DNA of 64,000 nucleotides. Source: Cuniculiplasma divulgatum. Its GTDB lineage: Archaea; Thermoplasmatota; Thermoplasmata; Thermoplasmatales; Thermoplasmataceae. The stretch lies in contig CP133595.1 in NCBI GenBank assembly GCA_031200235.1, forward strand, positions 682,001 to 746,000, in the 5' to 3' direction. Made by a program: the position numbers and the translations under genes. The notes below the pieces were generated by a model, which saw only the letters and a list, made by a program, of their open reading frames with translations, was not told the DNA's origin and searched no databases. The stretch's first letter is position 1, and each line of letters begins with the position of its first letter. Below are positions 35,137 to 45,499 of the stretch, in pieces.

Positions 35137-36540
35137 ATGTTAGATGATCCTTATGAAAATCTGGATAGCAAGAAACTGAGTTTTTTCCACTGGAAGAGCC
35201 TGATTACCACTGGAATGGGAGTCTTCACCGATGGATATGATCTTTCATCCATTGGCATAGTCCTTCCTCTTGTGCTTGTATCATTCGGGATCAAAAGCCT
35301 GACTGGAATAGAATCCTCCCTTCTGGCTGGATCGGCATTAATTGGTGCCGTGGCAGGTGCGCTGATTTTCGGCATCCTTTCAAATGGAGGGCGGAAGCGT
35401 TTCTATGGCCTTGATGTCACCATAATGGCTGTTGCCGCTGTCCTTCAGATATTTGCCGCCAATCCCCTTGAGCTCATACTCATCAGGACTGTTCTGGGAA
35501 TTGGAGTGGGAGCAGATTATGTGCTCTCACCCATGATAATGGGAGAACACGCAAACTCAAGAGATCGTGGTAAAATAATTGCCCTTGGGTTCGGGCTGCT
35601 CTGGGGTTTCGGTGCAACGGTTGCAGCTGTGGTATACCTGGGCCTTCATGGAGTTGTGTCGGATTCCATTCTCTGGAGGATTGTGCTGGCAGCAGGATCA
35701 ATTCCAGCAGTTGCTGTCATATACCTCAGGAGAAAAATGCCTGAAACGGCCAGATATCTTGGCAGAATTAAGGGGGACAGGGATGGGGCGGCAGAAGTCA
35801 TCCATGAGATAAGCGGCAGGAGTGTTGATCCCAGCACAATAGTCAGGGACAGCAACGGCCTCAGGTACTATCTCAGGAAGCAGTGGAAGGTATTTCTGTC
35901 TGCTTCAGTTTTATGGTTCCTCTTCGACATGGTTGCCTATTCCGGCATTCTATTCGGGCCAAGCCTCATAGCCGGAAGCCTTGGGCTTAACTCTGGTGAC
36001 TTCCAGCTTCTCATGGAGGGACTTTTTGTGGTCCCGGGTGGTCTCATCGCCCTGTCGCTCATAGATAAGAGAGGAAGAAAACCCCTGCAGATTGCCGGAT
36101 TCATTGGCATGGCTGCGGCCCTGGTATCTTTTGGAATGTACAAACATTTGGCCGGAGTACTGGCAGTGCCAGCAATTGCACTTGTGCTCTATGGCTCCCA
36201 GAACCTGTTCCAGCAGGCAGGTCCCGGATCAGTTTCAGCTTCGGGAATGCTTGGCATTGAACTGGCCCCCACAAAGATCAGGGGAACCATACAGGCACTG
36301 ACTGTTGCCTCCGGAAGGATGGGCGCCACTGTATCCACTTTCATATTCCCATATCTCTTCGGTGTCTATGGCGAATCATTTGCTGTGTATTTCCTTGGTT
36401 CCATTGCCCTTGTTGCCTCCATAGTAACGCTGGTGGGAATCCCTGAGACAGCCAGAAAAGGCCTGGAGAAGTCCTCAGGCGAAACACTGCAGGTTCCGGA
36501 AATAGCTCAGAAGGCTGCAGAAGCAGGTGGAGGACAATGA
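35137..36540 (+). CDS. MFS transporter of the sugar/organic acid:H+ symporter type
   Basis: A 467-residue MFS protein with about twelve membrane segments. It has the motif [11 protein letters not shown] near the first segment, [20 protein letters not shown] in segment 4-5, the [12 protein letters not shown] loop and [20 protein letters not shown] before the central loop, and ends [11 protein letters not shown]. This layout is that of archaeal sugar, phosphate or organic-acid symporters of the metabolite:H+ class. ATG at 35137 is chosen because the frame upstream overlaps two TATA-like boxes. It overlaps surE by 4 bases. Confidence 0.85.
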   Translation: MLDDPYENLDSKKLSFFHWKSLITTGMGVFTDGYDLSSIGIVLPLVLVSFGIKSLTGIESSLLAGSALIGAVAGALIFGILSNGGRKRFYGLDVTIMAVAAVLQIFAANPLELILIRTVLGIGVGADYVLSPMIMGEHANSRDRGKIIALGFGLLWGFGATVAAVVYLGLHGVVSDSILWRIVLAAGSIPAVAVIYLRRKMPETARYLGRIKGDRDGAAEVIHEISGRSVDPSTIVRDSNGLRYYLRKQWKVFLSASVLWFLFDMVAYSGILFGPSLIAGSLGLNSGDFQLLMEGLFVVPGGLIALSLIDKRGRKPLQIAGFIGMAAALVSFGMYKHLAGVLAVPAIALVLYGSQNLFQQAGPGSVSASGMLGIELAPTKIRGTIQALTVASGRMGATVSTFIFPYLFGVYGESFAVYFLGSIALVASIVTLVGIPETARKGLEKSSGETLQVPEIAQKAAEAGGGQ

Positions 36541-37331
36541 TACTCCTGACAAATGACGATGGTATATTCAGCCCTGGTATCAGGTCCCTGTGGAAATCCC
36601 TGAGGAATGAAGGGATTGATGTTGTGGTTGTTGCACCATCCCAGGAAAGGAGTGGATCCGGAATGTCAATTAGCCTGTCTGAGCCTGTTGACTACGTCAG
36701 GTTCAGTCTTGATGGAGGCCTGGCATATTCTGTCAGAGGTACGCCTGCAGACTGCGTGCTGCTTTCCCTGAATATATTATTCCCAGGTCAGATAGACGCG
36801 GTTGTTAGCGGTACAAATGCCGGAATCAATGCAGGCTATGGAATCATCTTTAACAGCGGGACCATGTCTGCTGCACTGCTGGCCTCCATGATGGGTGTAC
36901 CCTCATTCGCATTTTCACAGCATGTCACTGCCGAGAACCGTTCCAGTCCTGAGATTTATGAAAATGGATCTGCAATTGCAGCCTGGATGGTTTCTGAATT
37001 CCTGAATTCCAGAATTCGCAACAGTGGAATGATCAACGTCAATTTTCCGGAGAATGTTCATAAAAACACAGGAATTGTGGAGGTGCCATTCTCCAAGCGC
37101 CCTCTGTACAGAAGGAAACTTGTTTTCAATCACAGGACAGCCGAAACTGGTTCCTTCAGGATCGTGCCTGTCCAGGAAAAACCTGAGGCCTGCGGCCATA
37201 TGGATGATATCTCAGTGGTCCTCCATTCCGGCCTTATATCGGTGACCAGGATTTCTGTGGAAACGGATCCTGCCCTGAAACCAGAAAACGAAATTCTTTC
37301 CATGGCAGATCCGCAAAATCCTGATGAATGA
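36537..37331 (+). CDS. surE: SurE 5'/3'-nucleotidase
   Basis: A 264-residue SurE-family phosphatase. It has [14 protein letters not shown] at the N-terminus (metal-binding Asp-Asp), [15 protein letters not shown] and [14 protein letters not shown], then the Asn in [14 protein letters not shown]. SurE dephosphorylates nucleoside monophosphates and is linked to survival and stress response. Length is typical. It overlaps the MFS gene before it by 4 bases, so co-transcription is likely, though a functional link is not evident. Confidence 0.94.
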   Translation: MILLTNDDGIFSPGIRSLWKSLRNEGIDVVVVAPSQERSGSGMSISLSEPVDYVRFSLDGGLAYSVRGTPADCVLLSLNILFPGQIDAVVSGTNAGINAGYGIIFNSGTMSAALLASMMGVPSFAFSQHVTAENRSSPEIYENGSAIAAWMVSEFLNSRIRNSGMINVNFPENVHKNTGIVEVPFSKRPLYRRKLVFNHRTAETGSFRIVPVQEKPEACGHMDDISVVLHSGLISVTRISVETDPALKPENEILSMADPQNPDE

Positions 37332-37366
37332 ACCCATATATTTCAGCTCTGCAATTTCATGAATAT

Positions 37367-38527
37367 TCAGATTCCGGGATATCTGGAGAATATTTCACCT
37401 GCGGCCAGGGCACTGCCCCTGTCCACCCTCTTCCCCATCTCCTCCAAAGAAGATTCTATTGCGTTGAGGGCTGTTATAATATGAGCGGGCTGAACCCATC
37501 CCATGTGCCCCACCCTGAAGTATCTGTCCCGCACAGAGGGATGCACCCCTGCGCCGAACTCCACTCCTTTCTTCATGCATCTCTGCAGGAAATCGGCTAT
37601 GTTTATGCCATCAACCATAACGCCGCTGACAGTATTGCTTCTCAGCTTCTCTGACGCCAGGATTTCAAGGCCAAGATGACTGATTCCGGCCCTGAATGCC
37701 TGGGAGCATATCTCGTGGCGCCTGACCCTGGCCTCCATGGTCTCTGACCTGATGAGATCCATGCTCTTCTGTATCGAGAATACAGTGCCTATGGGAGGAG
37801 TTGCGAAATATCCCCCGCCCCCTGCAAGAAACTTATTCATTATATCTGACCAGTTCCTGAGATCGGCGAAATAACCGCTTATGGACTCACCCTTCAGCTT
37901 CTCCATTGCTGATGGCGATGCCACAAGCAGACCGGCTCCTGCCTGGGCACCCAGTGCCTTCTGGCTTGCCGTGAGACATACGTCTATGCCCCACTGCGCC
38001 GCTTTCATGGTCTCTCCGCCTATGCTTGCGACTCCATCAACAATCACCAGATCCACATGGTTCCTGACTGCCTTTGCAACTGATTCCACATCAAGCCTCA
38101 CCCCTGTGCTTGTCTCAACCTGGGTCATTGCAACGGCGAAGTACCTGCCTGAGGATACCTCGTGCTCAATCTCCCCAGTGGAGACTGCCTTCCCGGCTTC
38201 AGCCCTCAGCACCTTCAGGATCAAAGGATATCTTGACATTATTGCCTCCCAGCGGTCCCCGAATACTCCATTGCTCACCACAAGTATGCGGGAGCCGCGA
38301 GGTATGAAGGACATAACGCTCTCCATTGCAACTGTTCCGCTGCCGGGAAGAATGAAAGGTGTGTAAGAACTGTCCGATCCGGTAACATACCTGAAGCCCT
38401 CAAGGGAGTTCTTCATGGCACTGTTGAACTCAGGTGATGCAAAACCAATATTTGGCTGGACAGCGGCCGACAGAACATCATAGTTGCCAATGGATGGCCC
38501 CACGTGCATCAATATTCTTGAAGTCAT
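37367..38527 (-). CDS. Class V aminotransferase (alanine/serine-glyoxylate type)
   Basis: A 386-residue PLP enzyme of class V. The N-terminal HVGPSIGNYDVLSAA, LPGSGTVAMESVMSF, the Asp in LVIVDGVASIGGE and the Schiff-base Lys in LTASQKALGAQAGAGLL are visible. Near the C-terminus VRDRYFRVGHMGWVQPAHI positions the substrate carboxylate. It is similar to alanine-glyoxylate/serine-pyruvate aminotransferases and archaeal aspartate-type relatives; the donor-acceptor pair is undetermined. A TATA-like AGTTTTATG about 25 bases upstream gives a leaderless start. Confidence 0.88.
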   Translation of the reverse strand: MTSRILMHVGPSIGNYDVLSAAVQPNIGFASPEFNSAMKNSLEGFRYVTGSDSSYTPFILPGSGTVAMESVMSFIPRGSRILVVSNGVFGDRWEAIMSRYPLILKVLRAEAGKAVSTGEIEHEVSSGRYFAVAMTQVETSTGVRLDVESVAKAVRNHVDLVIVDGVASIGGETMKAAQWGIDVCLTASQKALGAQAGAGLLVASPSAMEKLKGESISGYFADLRNWSDIMNKFLAGGGGYFATPPIGTVFSIQKSMDLIRSETMEARVRRHEICSQAFRAGISHLGLEILASEKLRSNTVSGVMVDGINIADFLQRCMKKGVEFGAGVHPSVRDRYFRVGHMGWVQPAHIITALNAIESSLEEMGKRVDRGSALAAGEIFSRYPGI

Positions 38528-38655
38528 GGATATTCATGCCGCAATGGCATAAAACTGTTGCACAACCGCTTAATAATGACAGAATGAGAGTGCCTTTTTT
38601 CACCAGTGCCGGCAGTGACCGCAAAATTATTGTTTTGTCCGGGAGTATGGTGTTT

Positions 38656-40551
38656 ATGTCCGAAATGGTGTACTATCCACCAGACTCCCAATCAACAAAT
38701 ATAATGAGGCTGGCCAGAAAACACGGATTGCAGACACTTGATAATCTCTATGACCGTGCAGATGCTGATCCAGAATGGTTCTGGCCTGCGGTTATTGAGG
38801 ATTGCAACATCACCTTCAGGAAGCCCTATGGTAGTGTGATGGATGCCAGCGGTGGAAAACCCTGGACAAAATGGTTCACCGGAGGGCACATAAACATCGC
38901 CCATAACTGCGTGGAAAAATTTGGTGATTCTGACAGGCCTGCGGTGAAGTATGAAACCGAGGACGGCAGATCCGGATCAATGAGCTTCAGGGAACTTAAC
39001 AGGGTTACCGGCAAGCTTGGAGGTTTTCTTCGGGAAGCTGGCATTGCCAGGGGCGACAGGGTTGGCATATACATGCCGCCATCACTGGAAGGGGTTGTTG
39101 CCCTCTATTCTGTCCTCAGAATCGGCGCTGTTGCCGTGCCTGTATTTTCAGGATATGGTATTGAGGCGGTAAAGACCAGGATTCAGGATTCAGGCGCAAA
39201 GGCACTGTTTTCATTCGCATTCTATTCCAGGAAGGGAAAGACCGTGGACATGCAGTCCACAGTTCATTCCATGCCAGATATAATGCACATAGTCAAGGAT
39301 GCTAAATCACCTGACGTCTTTGATTTCTGGAAGAGCGTTGATTCAGGAAAGTATGTTGAATCGGCCGACACTGGGTCCGAGGACCCGGCCATAATGCTTT
39401 ACACCTCCGGCACAACGGGAAAACCCAAGGGAACTGTGCATGTCCATGGCGGGAGCTTTGTAAACATCGTGAAGGAGGTGAAATATTATATGGACATGGG
39501 GCCGGAGGATACCCTCTTCTGGATATCCGACCTTGGATGGATGATGGGCCCATGGTCAATTCTTGGCGCCAATGCACTTGGCGGATCAATCTTCGTTTAT
39601 GACGGGGCTGTTGATTATCCTGACATCAGGAGGCTCTGGAGGATAATTTCATCCCATGGGATCACGCTTCTTGGCCTTTCCCCAACACTTGTGAGGTCCC
39701 TGAAATCCAGGAATGCTGCATTTCCCATGCCATCCGTGCGGGTCTTCGGATCCACCGGGGAGCCCTGGGACGAGGAATCATGGCTGTGGCTATTCAGGGA
39801 GATTGGGTCAGGTAAAACCCCCATAGCGAATATATCAGGAGGAACCGACATAATCGGATGCTTCCTGGCATCCACTCCTGCCATACCACTCATGCCAAGG
39901 TGCCTGTACCGTGGACTGGGCATGAATACTTCCGTGATGAGCGAGGATGGCATGGATGTGGTGGATCAGGTCGGCTACCTTGTTTCAAAGAGCCACTGCC
40001 CTTCCATGACCAGGGGAATATGGGGACAGCCGGAGAAATATCTGGAAACCTACTGGTCCCAGTTCAAGGACGTATGGGTTCAGGGGGACTGGGCAATGAG
40101 GGACCGCAACGGTTACTATTTCCTGTTCGGAAGGTCAGACGATGTCATCAAGGTGTCCGGGAAAAGGCTCGGGCCCAACGAGATTGAGAATGCAGTAATG
40201 GAGGTGCCGGGAGTCGTGGAATCTGCGGTCATAGGAGTGCCTGATGCCCTGAAGGGGGAAGCCGTTGTCATATTCTACACTGGCGAGAACAGCGACGCAA
40301 CCATGGAAGCAATCAGGACGAAGGTGGAGGAGAGCATGGGAAAGTCATTTCTTCCCAGGTTCACCATATGGCTTCCGCAGCTTCCCAAGACCAGGAACGG
40401 CAAGATAGTGAGGAGGGTCGTGAAAAGAGCTTTCCTTGGCCAGGATCCTGGAGATGTTAGCAATCTTGAGGATACGGCCATAATGGATTACATAAAGGAG
40501 GTTGGCAGGATCAGGGACAGGCCCGATGATTTCCAGGGGATGTCCAGATGA
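38656..40551 (+). CDS. Acyl-CoA synthetase (AMP-forming, acetyl/propionyl-CoA synthetase-like)
   Basis: About 631 residues with the adenylate-forming motifs: P-loop IMLYTSGTTGKPKGTVH, the FGSTGEPWDEESW block, NISGGTDIIG, the hinge YYFLFGRSDDVIKVSGKRLG and the catalytic Lys in LPKTRNGKIVRR. Its size and ISDLGWMMGPW block resemble short-chain acyl-CoA synthetases. It activates a carboxylate via acyl-AMP to acyl-CoA. The start is chosen as ATG 38656 because a TATA-like AAAATTATT lies about 25-30 bases before; ATG 38584 and 38647 are also possible. It overlaps the next gene by 4 bases. Confidence 0.9.
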   Translation: MSEMVYYPPDSQSTNIMRLARKHGLQTLDNLYDRADADPEWFWPAVIEDCNITFRKPYGSVMDASGGKPWTKWFTGGHINIAHNCVEKFGDSDRPAVKYETEDGRSGSMSFRELNRVTGKLGGFLREAGIARGDRVGIYMPPSLEGVVALYSVLRIGAVAVPVFSGYGIEAVKTRIQDSGAKALFSFAFYSRKGKTVDMQSTVHSMPDIMHIVKDAKSPDVFDFWKSVDSGKYVESADTGSEDPAIMLYTSGTTGKPKGTVHVHGGSFVNIVKEVKYYMDMGPEDTLFWISDLGWMMGPWSILGANALGGSIFVYDGAVDYPDIRRLWRIISSHGITLLGLSPTLVRSLKSRNAAFPMPSVRVFGSTGEPWDEESWLWLFREIGSGKTPIANISGGTDIIGCFLASTPAIPLMPRCLYRGLGMNTSVMSEDGMDVVDQVGYLVSKSHCPSMTRGIWGQPEKYLETYWSQFKDVWVQGDWAMRDRNGYYFLFGRSDDVIKVSGKRLGPNEIENAVMEVPGVVESAVIGVPDALKGEAVVIFYTGENSDATMEAIRTKVEESMGKSFLPRFTIWLPQLPKTRNGKIVRRVVKRAFLGQDPGDVSNLEDTAIMDYIKEVGRIRDRPDDFQGMSR

Positions 40552-41372
40552 AGACAGGAGAATTTGAGGCCAGATTGCTTTCCGATGGCTATTTCACCCT
40601 TGACCCCGGAGCATATTTCGGCATAGTGCCAAGGCCAATATGGAGCAAAACTTTCAGGGAAACACCCAGCGGGAGAGTGAAGCTGGCACTGAACGTTGTA
40701 CTTCTCCAGGGGAAGGATTATTCGGCTCTCATAGACAGCGGCATCGGTTTTCCGGAAAGCCAGAAGATGCGTACTATCTATGAAATAGAAAAAACCAGTG
40801 ATATTGTACCGCAGATCACTGACATCATGAATCCTGATGACATAAGATTCATCATACATTCCCACCTGCACTTTGACCACAGCGGACACAGCCTGGACGG
40901 GATGCCTGGAAAACGTGTCTTCAGGAATGCCTCCCTTGTTGCCCAGGACCTTGAGTTCAGGGCATACAGCAGGCCCAACGAGTTCACAAGAAGCAGCTAC
41001 ATCCGCAATACCGCGCAGATGAACAGGGCCAGCAGGATCAGGCTGGACGGATCAGTGAGGTTCAAGAACGATATCAGGGTCATCAGGACTGGCGGGCACA
41101 CGGCCGGGCACCAGGTCATCATTGCCGGAAGCGGAACCCACCAGATCATGTATTTCGGTGACCTCATACCTTCGGCCTTTCACGTGAAGATCCCCTATGT
41201 AACTGCCATAGACAGCTTTCCCATGGAAACTGTCAGGATGAAGAGGAAACTCATTGAAAGGGCCATTCGTGAAAAATGCGTATGCATCTTCAACCATGAT
41301 CCTGAAACGCCTGCCGGAATAATATCAGGAGACCTGCAGAATCCCAAGGTTGAGAAGGTATTCCTGGAATGA
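40548..41372 (+). CDS. Metallo-beta-lactamase-fold hydrolase (lactonase-like)
   Basis: A 274-residue protein with the metal-binding motif IHSHLHFDHSGHSL (HxHxDH), the second His in TGGHTAGHQVII and the Asp in YFGDLIP, then the last His in CIFNHDPETPAG. This is the layout of N-acyl homoserine lactonase-like MBL hydrolases. Its 4-base overlap with the acyl-CoA synthetase suggests that it hydrolyses a lactone or thioester linked to that pathway; this is inference. Convergent with the PhoU-like gene, 2 bases apart. Confidence 0.85.
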   Translation: MKTGEFEARLLSDGYFTLDPGAYFGIVPRPIWSKTFRETPSGRVKLALNVVLLQGKDYSALIDSGIGFPESQKMRTIYEIEKTSDIVPQITDIMNPDDIRFIIHSHLHFDHSGHSLDGMPGKRVFRNASLVAQDLEFRAYSRPNEFTRSSYIRNTAQMNRASRIRLDGSVRFKNDIRVIRTGGHTAGHQVIIAGSGTHQIMYFGDLIPSAFHVKIPYVTAIDSFPMETVRMKRKLIERAIREKCVCIFNHDPETPAGIISGDLQNPKVEKVFLE

Positions 41373-41374
41373 TC

Positions 41375-42352
41375 TCAGATACTGAATTCCTCCCTCTCTG
41401 AGAGGATCATATCCATGGCAAGCTCCGCTATGTCTGTGGCGTACAGGCCAATCCTTACGATTTCCTCGGATGAGGGCACAACGATTGCCACCATTTCGCC
41501 TCCCTGAAGTGACCGGAGGATCTCGTCCTTCCTTGCCGTTACGGAGGTTTTCTTCCCTATTATGGGATCCAGGGAATCGAATTTCTTTGCATAGAAAGCA
41601 TCAACCGCCTCATTGTACATCTGGCCTGATTCCCTGAGGAACTCCACTATTGATTCGGATTCCTTTCCACTGTGTTCCGGTACGGTTTTCCAGAGCTTGC
41701 ACAGGTTCACAGCATGATCCGCTATCCTTTCAAGAATGCGGGAGAATATGAGGTAAAAGACACTGTTGGATTCATCGCTCTCGCCGCTCTTCACCTCCCT
41801 GTAAACATAGAGCTGATACCTGTCAACATCATCATCGCGGTTGATTACGCTGTCCAGCAGGGCTGAATCTGAACCGGAAATGCCGTTTATTGTATCCTCT
41901 ATCATTGTCTGCACATTCAGCGACATGCGCCTCACGGCATTTGGAAGAGGAAATGACTTGGAATCAAGCACATTCTGGAGCACCACAGACCTTGAGGACT
42001 CGTCGAATATCTCCACACCCATCACCAGCCGGGAGAACCGGGATATTGCATCCACCATCCCTGCGTCCATGTATTTCGGGCTTTTTATGGTGAGAGTGTC
42101 AAAGCCCGCTATGTAAAGGGAAGTCAGGACACGCTGGAAATATTCCGGGTTTGGCTTTCCAGTCACTGTGAGTATGCGCGCATTCTCCTTGGGCCTTGCC
42201 TGGGAATGCGTTACAGTCAGAACACCCTGGGAATCATCAATTATCACTTCACTGCCCTTGCTGATCCGGGCTTCCTTAACCCATTTGGATGGAAGCGATA
42301 TTATGAAAGTGGAGCCTCCGGTAAGCTGTACTCGTCTGGTATATGTTGCCAT
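41375..42352 (-). CDS. PhoU-domain regulator with AbrB-like N-terminus
   Basis: A 325-residue protein. Residues 1-50 resemble a SpoVT/AbrB-type DNA-binding fold (RRVQLTGGSTFIISLPSKWV, then KGSEVIIDD). Residues 110-320 form two PhoU-like three-helix bundles with the metal-binding E/D-x-x-x-D patterns (DSVINRDDDVDRYQLYVYRE, RILERIADHAVNLC). Archaeal AbrB-PhoU fusions are thought to regulate phosphate uptake. No pst transporter is adjacent. A TATA-like CAATATATATG (about 42372-42382) lies about 25 bases before the ATG. Confidence 0.87.
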   Translation of the reverse strand: MATYTRRVQLTGGSTFIISLPSKWVKEARISKGSEVIIDDSQGVLTVTHSQARPKENARILTVTGKPNPEYFQRVLTSLYIAGFDTLTIKSPKYMDAGMVDAISRFSRLVMGVEIFDESSRSVVLQNVLDSKSFPLPNAVRRMSLNVQTMIEDTINGISGSDSALLDSVINRDDDVDRYQLYVYREVKSGESDESNSVFYLIFSRILERIADHAVNLCKLWKTVPEHSGKESESIVEFLRESGQMYNEAVDAFYAKKFDSLDPIIGKKTSVTARKDEILRSLQGGEMVAIVVPSSEEIVRIGLYATDIAELAMDMILSEREEFSI

Positions 42353-42444
42353 CTATTTAGAAATTCACACACATATATATTGCTTCCGATGGTTTCAATA
42401 TTATTTATAAAGGCTGAGTATATCTATATGAATGATAACGAATA

Positions 42445-42636
42445 TCAGAACATGCGCCTCTTTATCGCCCCATTGATCTTCTGCTTCAGATCTTCGTTGA
42501 TCTCCTCAATCCCGTGCTGGTTTTTTGCATGTTCCACGATCTGTGGAATCAGATCTTCCGCCTTCTTTGATGACACTTCATACTGGCAATCCATGCCTAT
42601 ATCCCTGCATCTGAATCGATAACTTGCCATTCCCAT
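42445..42636 (-). CDS. Small DUF1059-like protein
   Basis: A 63-residue protein reading MGMASYRFRCRDIGMDCQYE at the start, then an EDLIPQIVEHAKNQHGI helix and a KQKINGAIKRRMF end. The CRDIGMDC-type paired cysteines and the HA-x-x-x-H helix match DUF1059, whose function is unknown. Starts at ATG 42636 or 42630; a TATA-like ATTAATATTA about 25 bases upstream favours the former. Confidence 0.75.
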   Translation of the reverse strand: MGMASYRFRCRDIGMDCQYEVSSKKAEDLIPQIVEHAKNQHGIEEINEDLKQKINGAIKRRMF

Positions 42637-42789
42637 CGCATTTAACATTCCGTTCAGGTAATATTAATGTTTCCAGTGATCAAATGCAAGGATGATTTCG
42701 TATCTCCAGTCTGTATTTCGAATGGCACCAGAAAAATATCATGAGGAACTGTCCCCATGGGCATGATCAAGCCCTGCCCACTGGCAGGA

Positions 42790-43554
42790 TCATGACTGGG
42801 GTGGAGGCTGGTTTCTCCTCTGCTGGCTGTATCTCATGCTGTTTCCTATGCTGCGGCCTATGAATACGCCAACTGCAAATATGAGCTCAAAGTATATGAG
42901 GTAAGTGAGCAGATATGTTGGCACAAAGCCCTCAAAGAGATCTATCTCTGGATCATGCACAGGCCCTCCCATGGGCCCACTGTAAACAACTGTTCCATTT
43001 GTTTCCGTGTAACTGACGTTGTATTTGTAAATCCCTGAGGGAAGATCTGTGGTGTTGTAATAATACCTGTAAGTTGTTATGCCTGAGGAGTTTGTTATGG
43101 AAGCAGCCAGTATATGATTTGCAGTATAGCCGGAAGTTGCAATGTGAAGCACCACGCTTGACAGATTGACGTTTGTTGATGAGTTCTGGGTTATTGTAAT
43201 GGTGTAGTGGAAATCATCAGCAACAGAGCCATAGGGAGTCACGTTTCCCAGAACCTGGATTCCATTTGGAAACGTGGTCGCAAATGTTGGGTGTGAGGAG
43301 TATTCTATGTTGGCAACGATGGCAGAAGAAAGCATTGCAGCTATGATAAACACCACAACGCTTCCCAGGAACCTGGGTTTAAGCTTGTAGAGCTTGGTGA
43401 AATGGAAGCTGAAGAATGTTACAACAGGAACAAGGAAGATTATCTCCCCGTAGACATATACCGAAAGAACAACGATTATTGCAGATGTCAGGATCGCTAT
43501 GCCAAGACCCGTGAACCTGTTGTTCTTTTCAAGCCAATTTCTGATATCAGACAA
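42790..43554 (-). CDS. Membrane protein with exported beta-rich domain, unknown function
   Basis: A 254-residue protein. The N-terminal region has three hydrophobic segments (about residues 15-35, 38-55 and 62-82). Residues 85-205 are hydrophilic, rich in Ser, Thr, Asn and N-glycosylation-like NSS/NTT/NGT sites, and probably lie outside the cell as a beta-sandwich. One more membrane segment spans about 212-235, followed by a Gln/Pro-rich tail. I do not recognise a family. It ends the minus-strand group that starts with the spacer before the XRE-CBS gene. Confidence 0.6.
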   Translation of the reverse strand: MSDIRNWLEKNNRFTGLGIAILTSAIIVVLSVYVYGEIIFLVPVVTFFSFHFTKLYKLKPRFLGSVVVFIIAAMLSSAIVANIEYSSHPTFATTFPNGIQVLGNVTPYGSVADDFHYTITITQNSSTNVNLSSVVLHIATSGYTANHILAASITNSSGITTYRYYYNTTDLPSGIYKYNVSYTETNGTVVYSGPMGGPVHDPEIDLFEGFVPTYLLTYLIYFELIFAVGVFIGRSIGNSMRYSQQRRNQPPPQS

Positions 43555-43998
43555 TAGAACAGTAAATGTACCTTACTATATTGATTTATCCGAACCTGAC
43601 CTGAATTCTCTGCCTGAAGCATAACAGGCACAGGGCGTGCCCAATGGTATTTACACCGCCATATAGCCTGCCTTTGTAAGCAGGAACATGTGCCTGAAAG
43701 CGGGGACCGTCAACAGGCTTAATCCAGTGGAACACTGCAGTCCCATGAGGAAGCTGCTGTCACGCTGCCAGTACAGAGTTGAGAGGCCACAAGGCAGGGA
43801 AAAGTGCTGCAAACAGTTGTAAGAATGGTGATTGCTGTTACTTTCCCGGTAAATTGAGGGTCCATCATTACGAAAGCCATACCGGCCATTGCTGCCTGTG
43901 TTTGCCCTGTGCAGCCTGACCAGCTGAGCTGCAGATTATTCTTTTGAGTAATTCAACCACAGTGAATTTTAATAAACCGGTAATAATCTCTCCCCGTC
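43555..43998. other. Gene-free spacer with a possible decayed membrane-protein fragment
   Basis: No intact gene. The minus strand at about 43740-43900 keeps an open stretch (MDPQFTGKVTAITILTTVCS and onward to SSWDCSVPLD, stop) of membrane-protein-like composition but without a start or recognisable family. A TATA-like AATTTTAATAAA at about 43967-43978 serves the gene at 43999. Confidence 0.35.
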
Positions 43999-44577
43999 AT
44001 GCTGCCGTCCATTGAGGAACTCAGGAAGATGCGTAAGAACCTAGGGATCAGCCAGAAAGAGCTGGCCAGGATAAGTGGCGTGAGCCAGTCATATATTGCA
44101 AGGCTTGAAAAGGGCAGCATAAATCCCACATATGACAAGGTCAGGAAGATTTTTGACTACCTCAACAGGACCGGGCAGAAGGCAACAACCATTGACATAA
44201 CTGCCGAGAAAATAATGACGGCACCGGTCATAACGTGCTCTCCCACCGATTCAATAATAACTGCACTTAATGTCATGAGGGAGAAGGGCTTTTCACAGCT
44301 TCCTGTTGCAACACTTGACAGGAAGGTTGTTGGAACCGTGTCGGAATCGGATATCAATGATCTCCTGCTGAAGGGCAATACAATAGATTCCCTGAAAACA
44401 CTGGTTGTCAGGAAGGTCATGGGCCCAACGCTACCGCAGCTTGATCGCTCATCACCCATATCCATGATCTACCCACTGCTGAAGTATTCAAGCGCAGTGC
44501 TCATAATGGAGAACGGTGAACTGAAAGGTATTGTCACAAAGGCGGATATACTTAAGGCCGTTGAGGAATATGCCTGA
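43999..44577 (+). CDS. XRE-type HTH regulator with two CBS domains
   Basis: A 192-residue protein. Residues 1-55 are a Cro/C1-type HTH ([32 protein letters not shown]). Residues 70-192 contain a CBS pair ([59 protein letters not shown]). CBS pairs bind adenosyl ligands such as AMP, ATP or SAM, so it is probably a nucleotide-responsive regulator. Leaderless start at 43999. The stop overlaps the start of carS by 8 bases, so the regulator is the first gene of an operon with carS and pth2. Confidence 0.88.
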   Translation: MLPSIEELRKMRKNLGISQKELARISGVSQSYIARLEKGSINPTYDKVRKIFDYLNRTGQKATTIDITAEKIMTAPVITCSPTDSIITALNVMREKGFSQLPVATLDRKVVGTVSESDINDLLLKGNTIDSLKTLVVRKVMGPTLPQLDRSSPISMIYPLLKYSSAVLIMENGELKGIVTKADILKAVEEYA

Positions 44578-45142
44578 GATAGTCAAAATAATTCTTGACA
44601 TAGTATACGCCTTCATCCTGTTCATTCCGGCATTTGTGGCCAACCCTGCTGCAGTGATCACCGGAGGACACTATCCGATGGATGCTGGGAAGAACTTCCC
44701 CGATGGGAAGCGAATCCTTGGGGACGGGAAGACCTGGACTGGATACTTCGGGGGATCACTTGCCGGTGTGATCATTGGCTTCATACTTGCCGGCATTTTC
44801 TACATATCTGGCTTCGCTGGGTCTCTGCCCTACGGCAGGACATTCAGTGAGATACTGGTGGTACTTCTGGCAATGTCCTTTGGATCGCTCACGGGTGATG
44901 TTGCCGGATCCTTCATAAAGAGGAGGATTGGCATACAGAGGGGCGGCAAGGGTGCCCTCCTGGATCAGTGGCCATTCGTGCTGATGTCTTTCCTCTTTCT
45001 GTTCATATTTGCCAGGCCGTTCTTCATGAGCTACTACGGGAACATAATAGGAGCTGTGGCAATTCTGGTCATAACGCCCCCCTTACACAGAGGGGTGAAC
45101 ATAATAGGCTTTGCAATGAAAAAGAAGGATGTCCCATGGTAG
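44570..45142 (+). CDS. carS: CDP-archaeol synthase
   Basis: A 190-residue membrane enzyme with five predicted membrane segments. It has [20 protein letters not shown] followed by [11 protein letters not shown], the CarS/CDP-alcohol signature, and [16 protein letters not shown]. It couples CTP to unsaturated archaeol phosphate, giving CDP-archaeol for all archaeal phospholipids. The start at ATG 44570 overlaps the end of the XRE-CBS gene. It overlaps pth2 by 7 bases. Confidence 0.93.
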   Translation: MPEIVKIILDIVYAFILFIPAFVANPAAVITGGHYPMDAGKNFPDGKRILGDGKTWTGYFGGSLAGVIIGFILAGIFYISGFAGSLPYGRTFSEILVVLLAMSFGSLTGDVAGSFIKRRIGIQRGGKGALLDQWPFVLMSFLFLFIFARPFFMSYYGNIIGAVAILVITPPLHRGVNIIGFAMKKKDVPW

Positions 45143-45495
45143 ATGAAGTGAAGATGGTTATAGCCGTAAGGAAGGATCTTGACCTTGGCAAGGGAAAGAT
45201 AGCAGCACAGGTGGCACATGCTGCCGTTGCCTGTGCACTGAAGGCTGAGAAGAAAGAGAAGAAGATTTTCAGGAAGTGGATGGAGGGGGGGCAGAAGAAG
45301 ATCGTGGTGAGGCTGGCCAATCAGCAGGAGCTTCTTGAGTTAAAGTCCCGGGCGGATTCAGAGGGCATAATAACCGAGGCCATATTTGACGCAGGCCACA
45401 CCCAGGTTGATCCCGGGACCCTGACATGCGTGGGCATAGGACCCGCTGAGTCCAGCGCCCTTGACCCCATAACCGGATCTTTCAAGCTGCTGTGA
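45136..45495 (+). CDS. pth2: Peptidyl-tRNA hydrolase (Pth2 type)
   Basis: A 119-residue enzyme with the Pth2 fold: [20 protein letters not shown], then [47 protein letters not shown], and [11 protein letters not shown]. The Lys-Gln-His-type active site of this family is visible in [13 protein letters not shown]. It releases peptides from tRNA. The start is ATG 45136, overlapping carS; an AAGGATG ribosome binding site precedes it. The longer open frame to 44968 is antisense-independent noise inside carS. Confidence 0.95.
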   Translation: MVDEVKMVIAVRKDLDLGKGKIAAQVAHAAVACALKAEKKEKKIFRKWMEGGQKKIVVRLANQQELLELKSRADSEGIITEAIFDAGHTQVDPGTLTCVGIGPAESSALDPITGSFKLL

Positions 45496-45499
45496 ATCA

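Noticed and set aside
43740-43900. Open membrane-like stretch on the minus strand
   Set aside because: No start codon, promoter or family match; at most a decayed fragment, so it was not called as a gene.
44968-45135. Upstream frame extension of pth2
   Set aside because: It lies inside carS in another frame; the Pth2 family begins at the [14 protein letters not shown] stretch.
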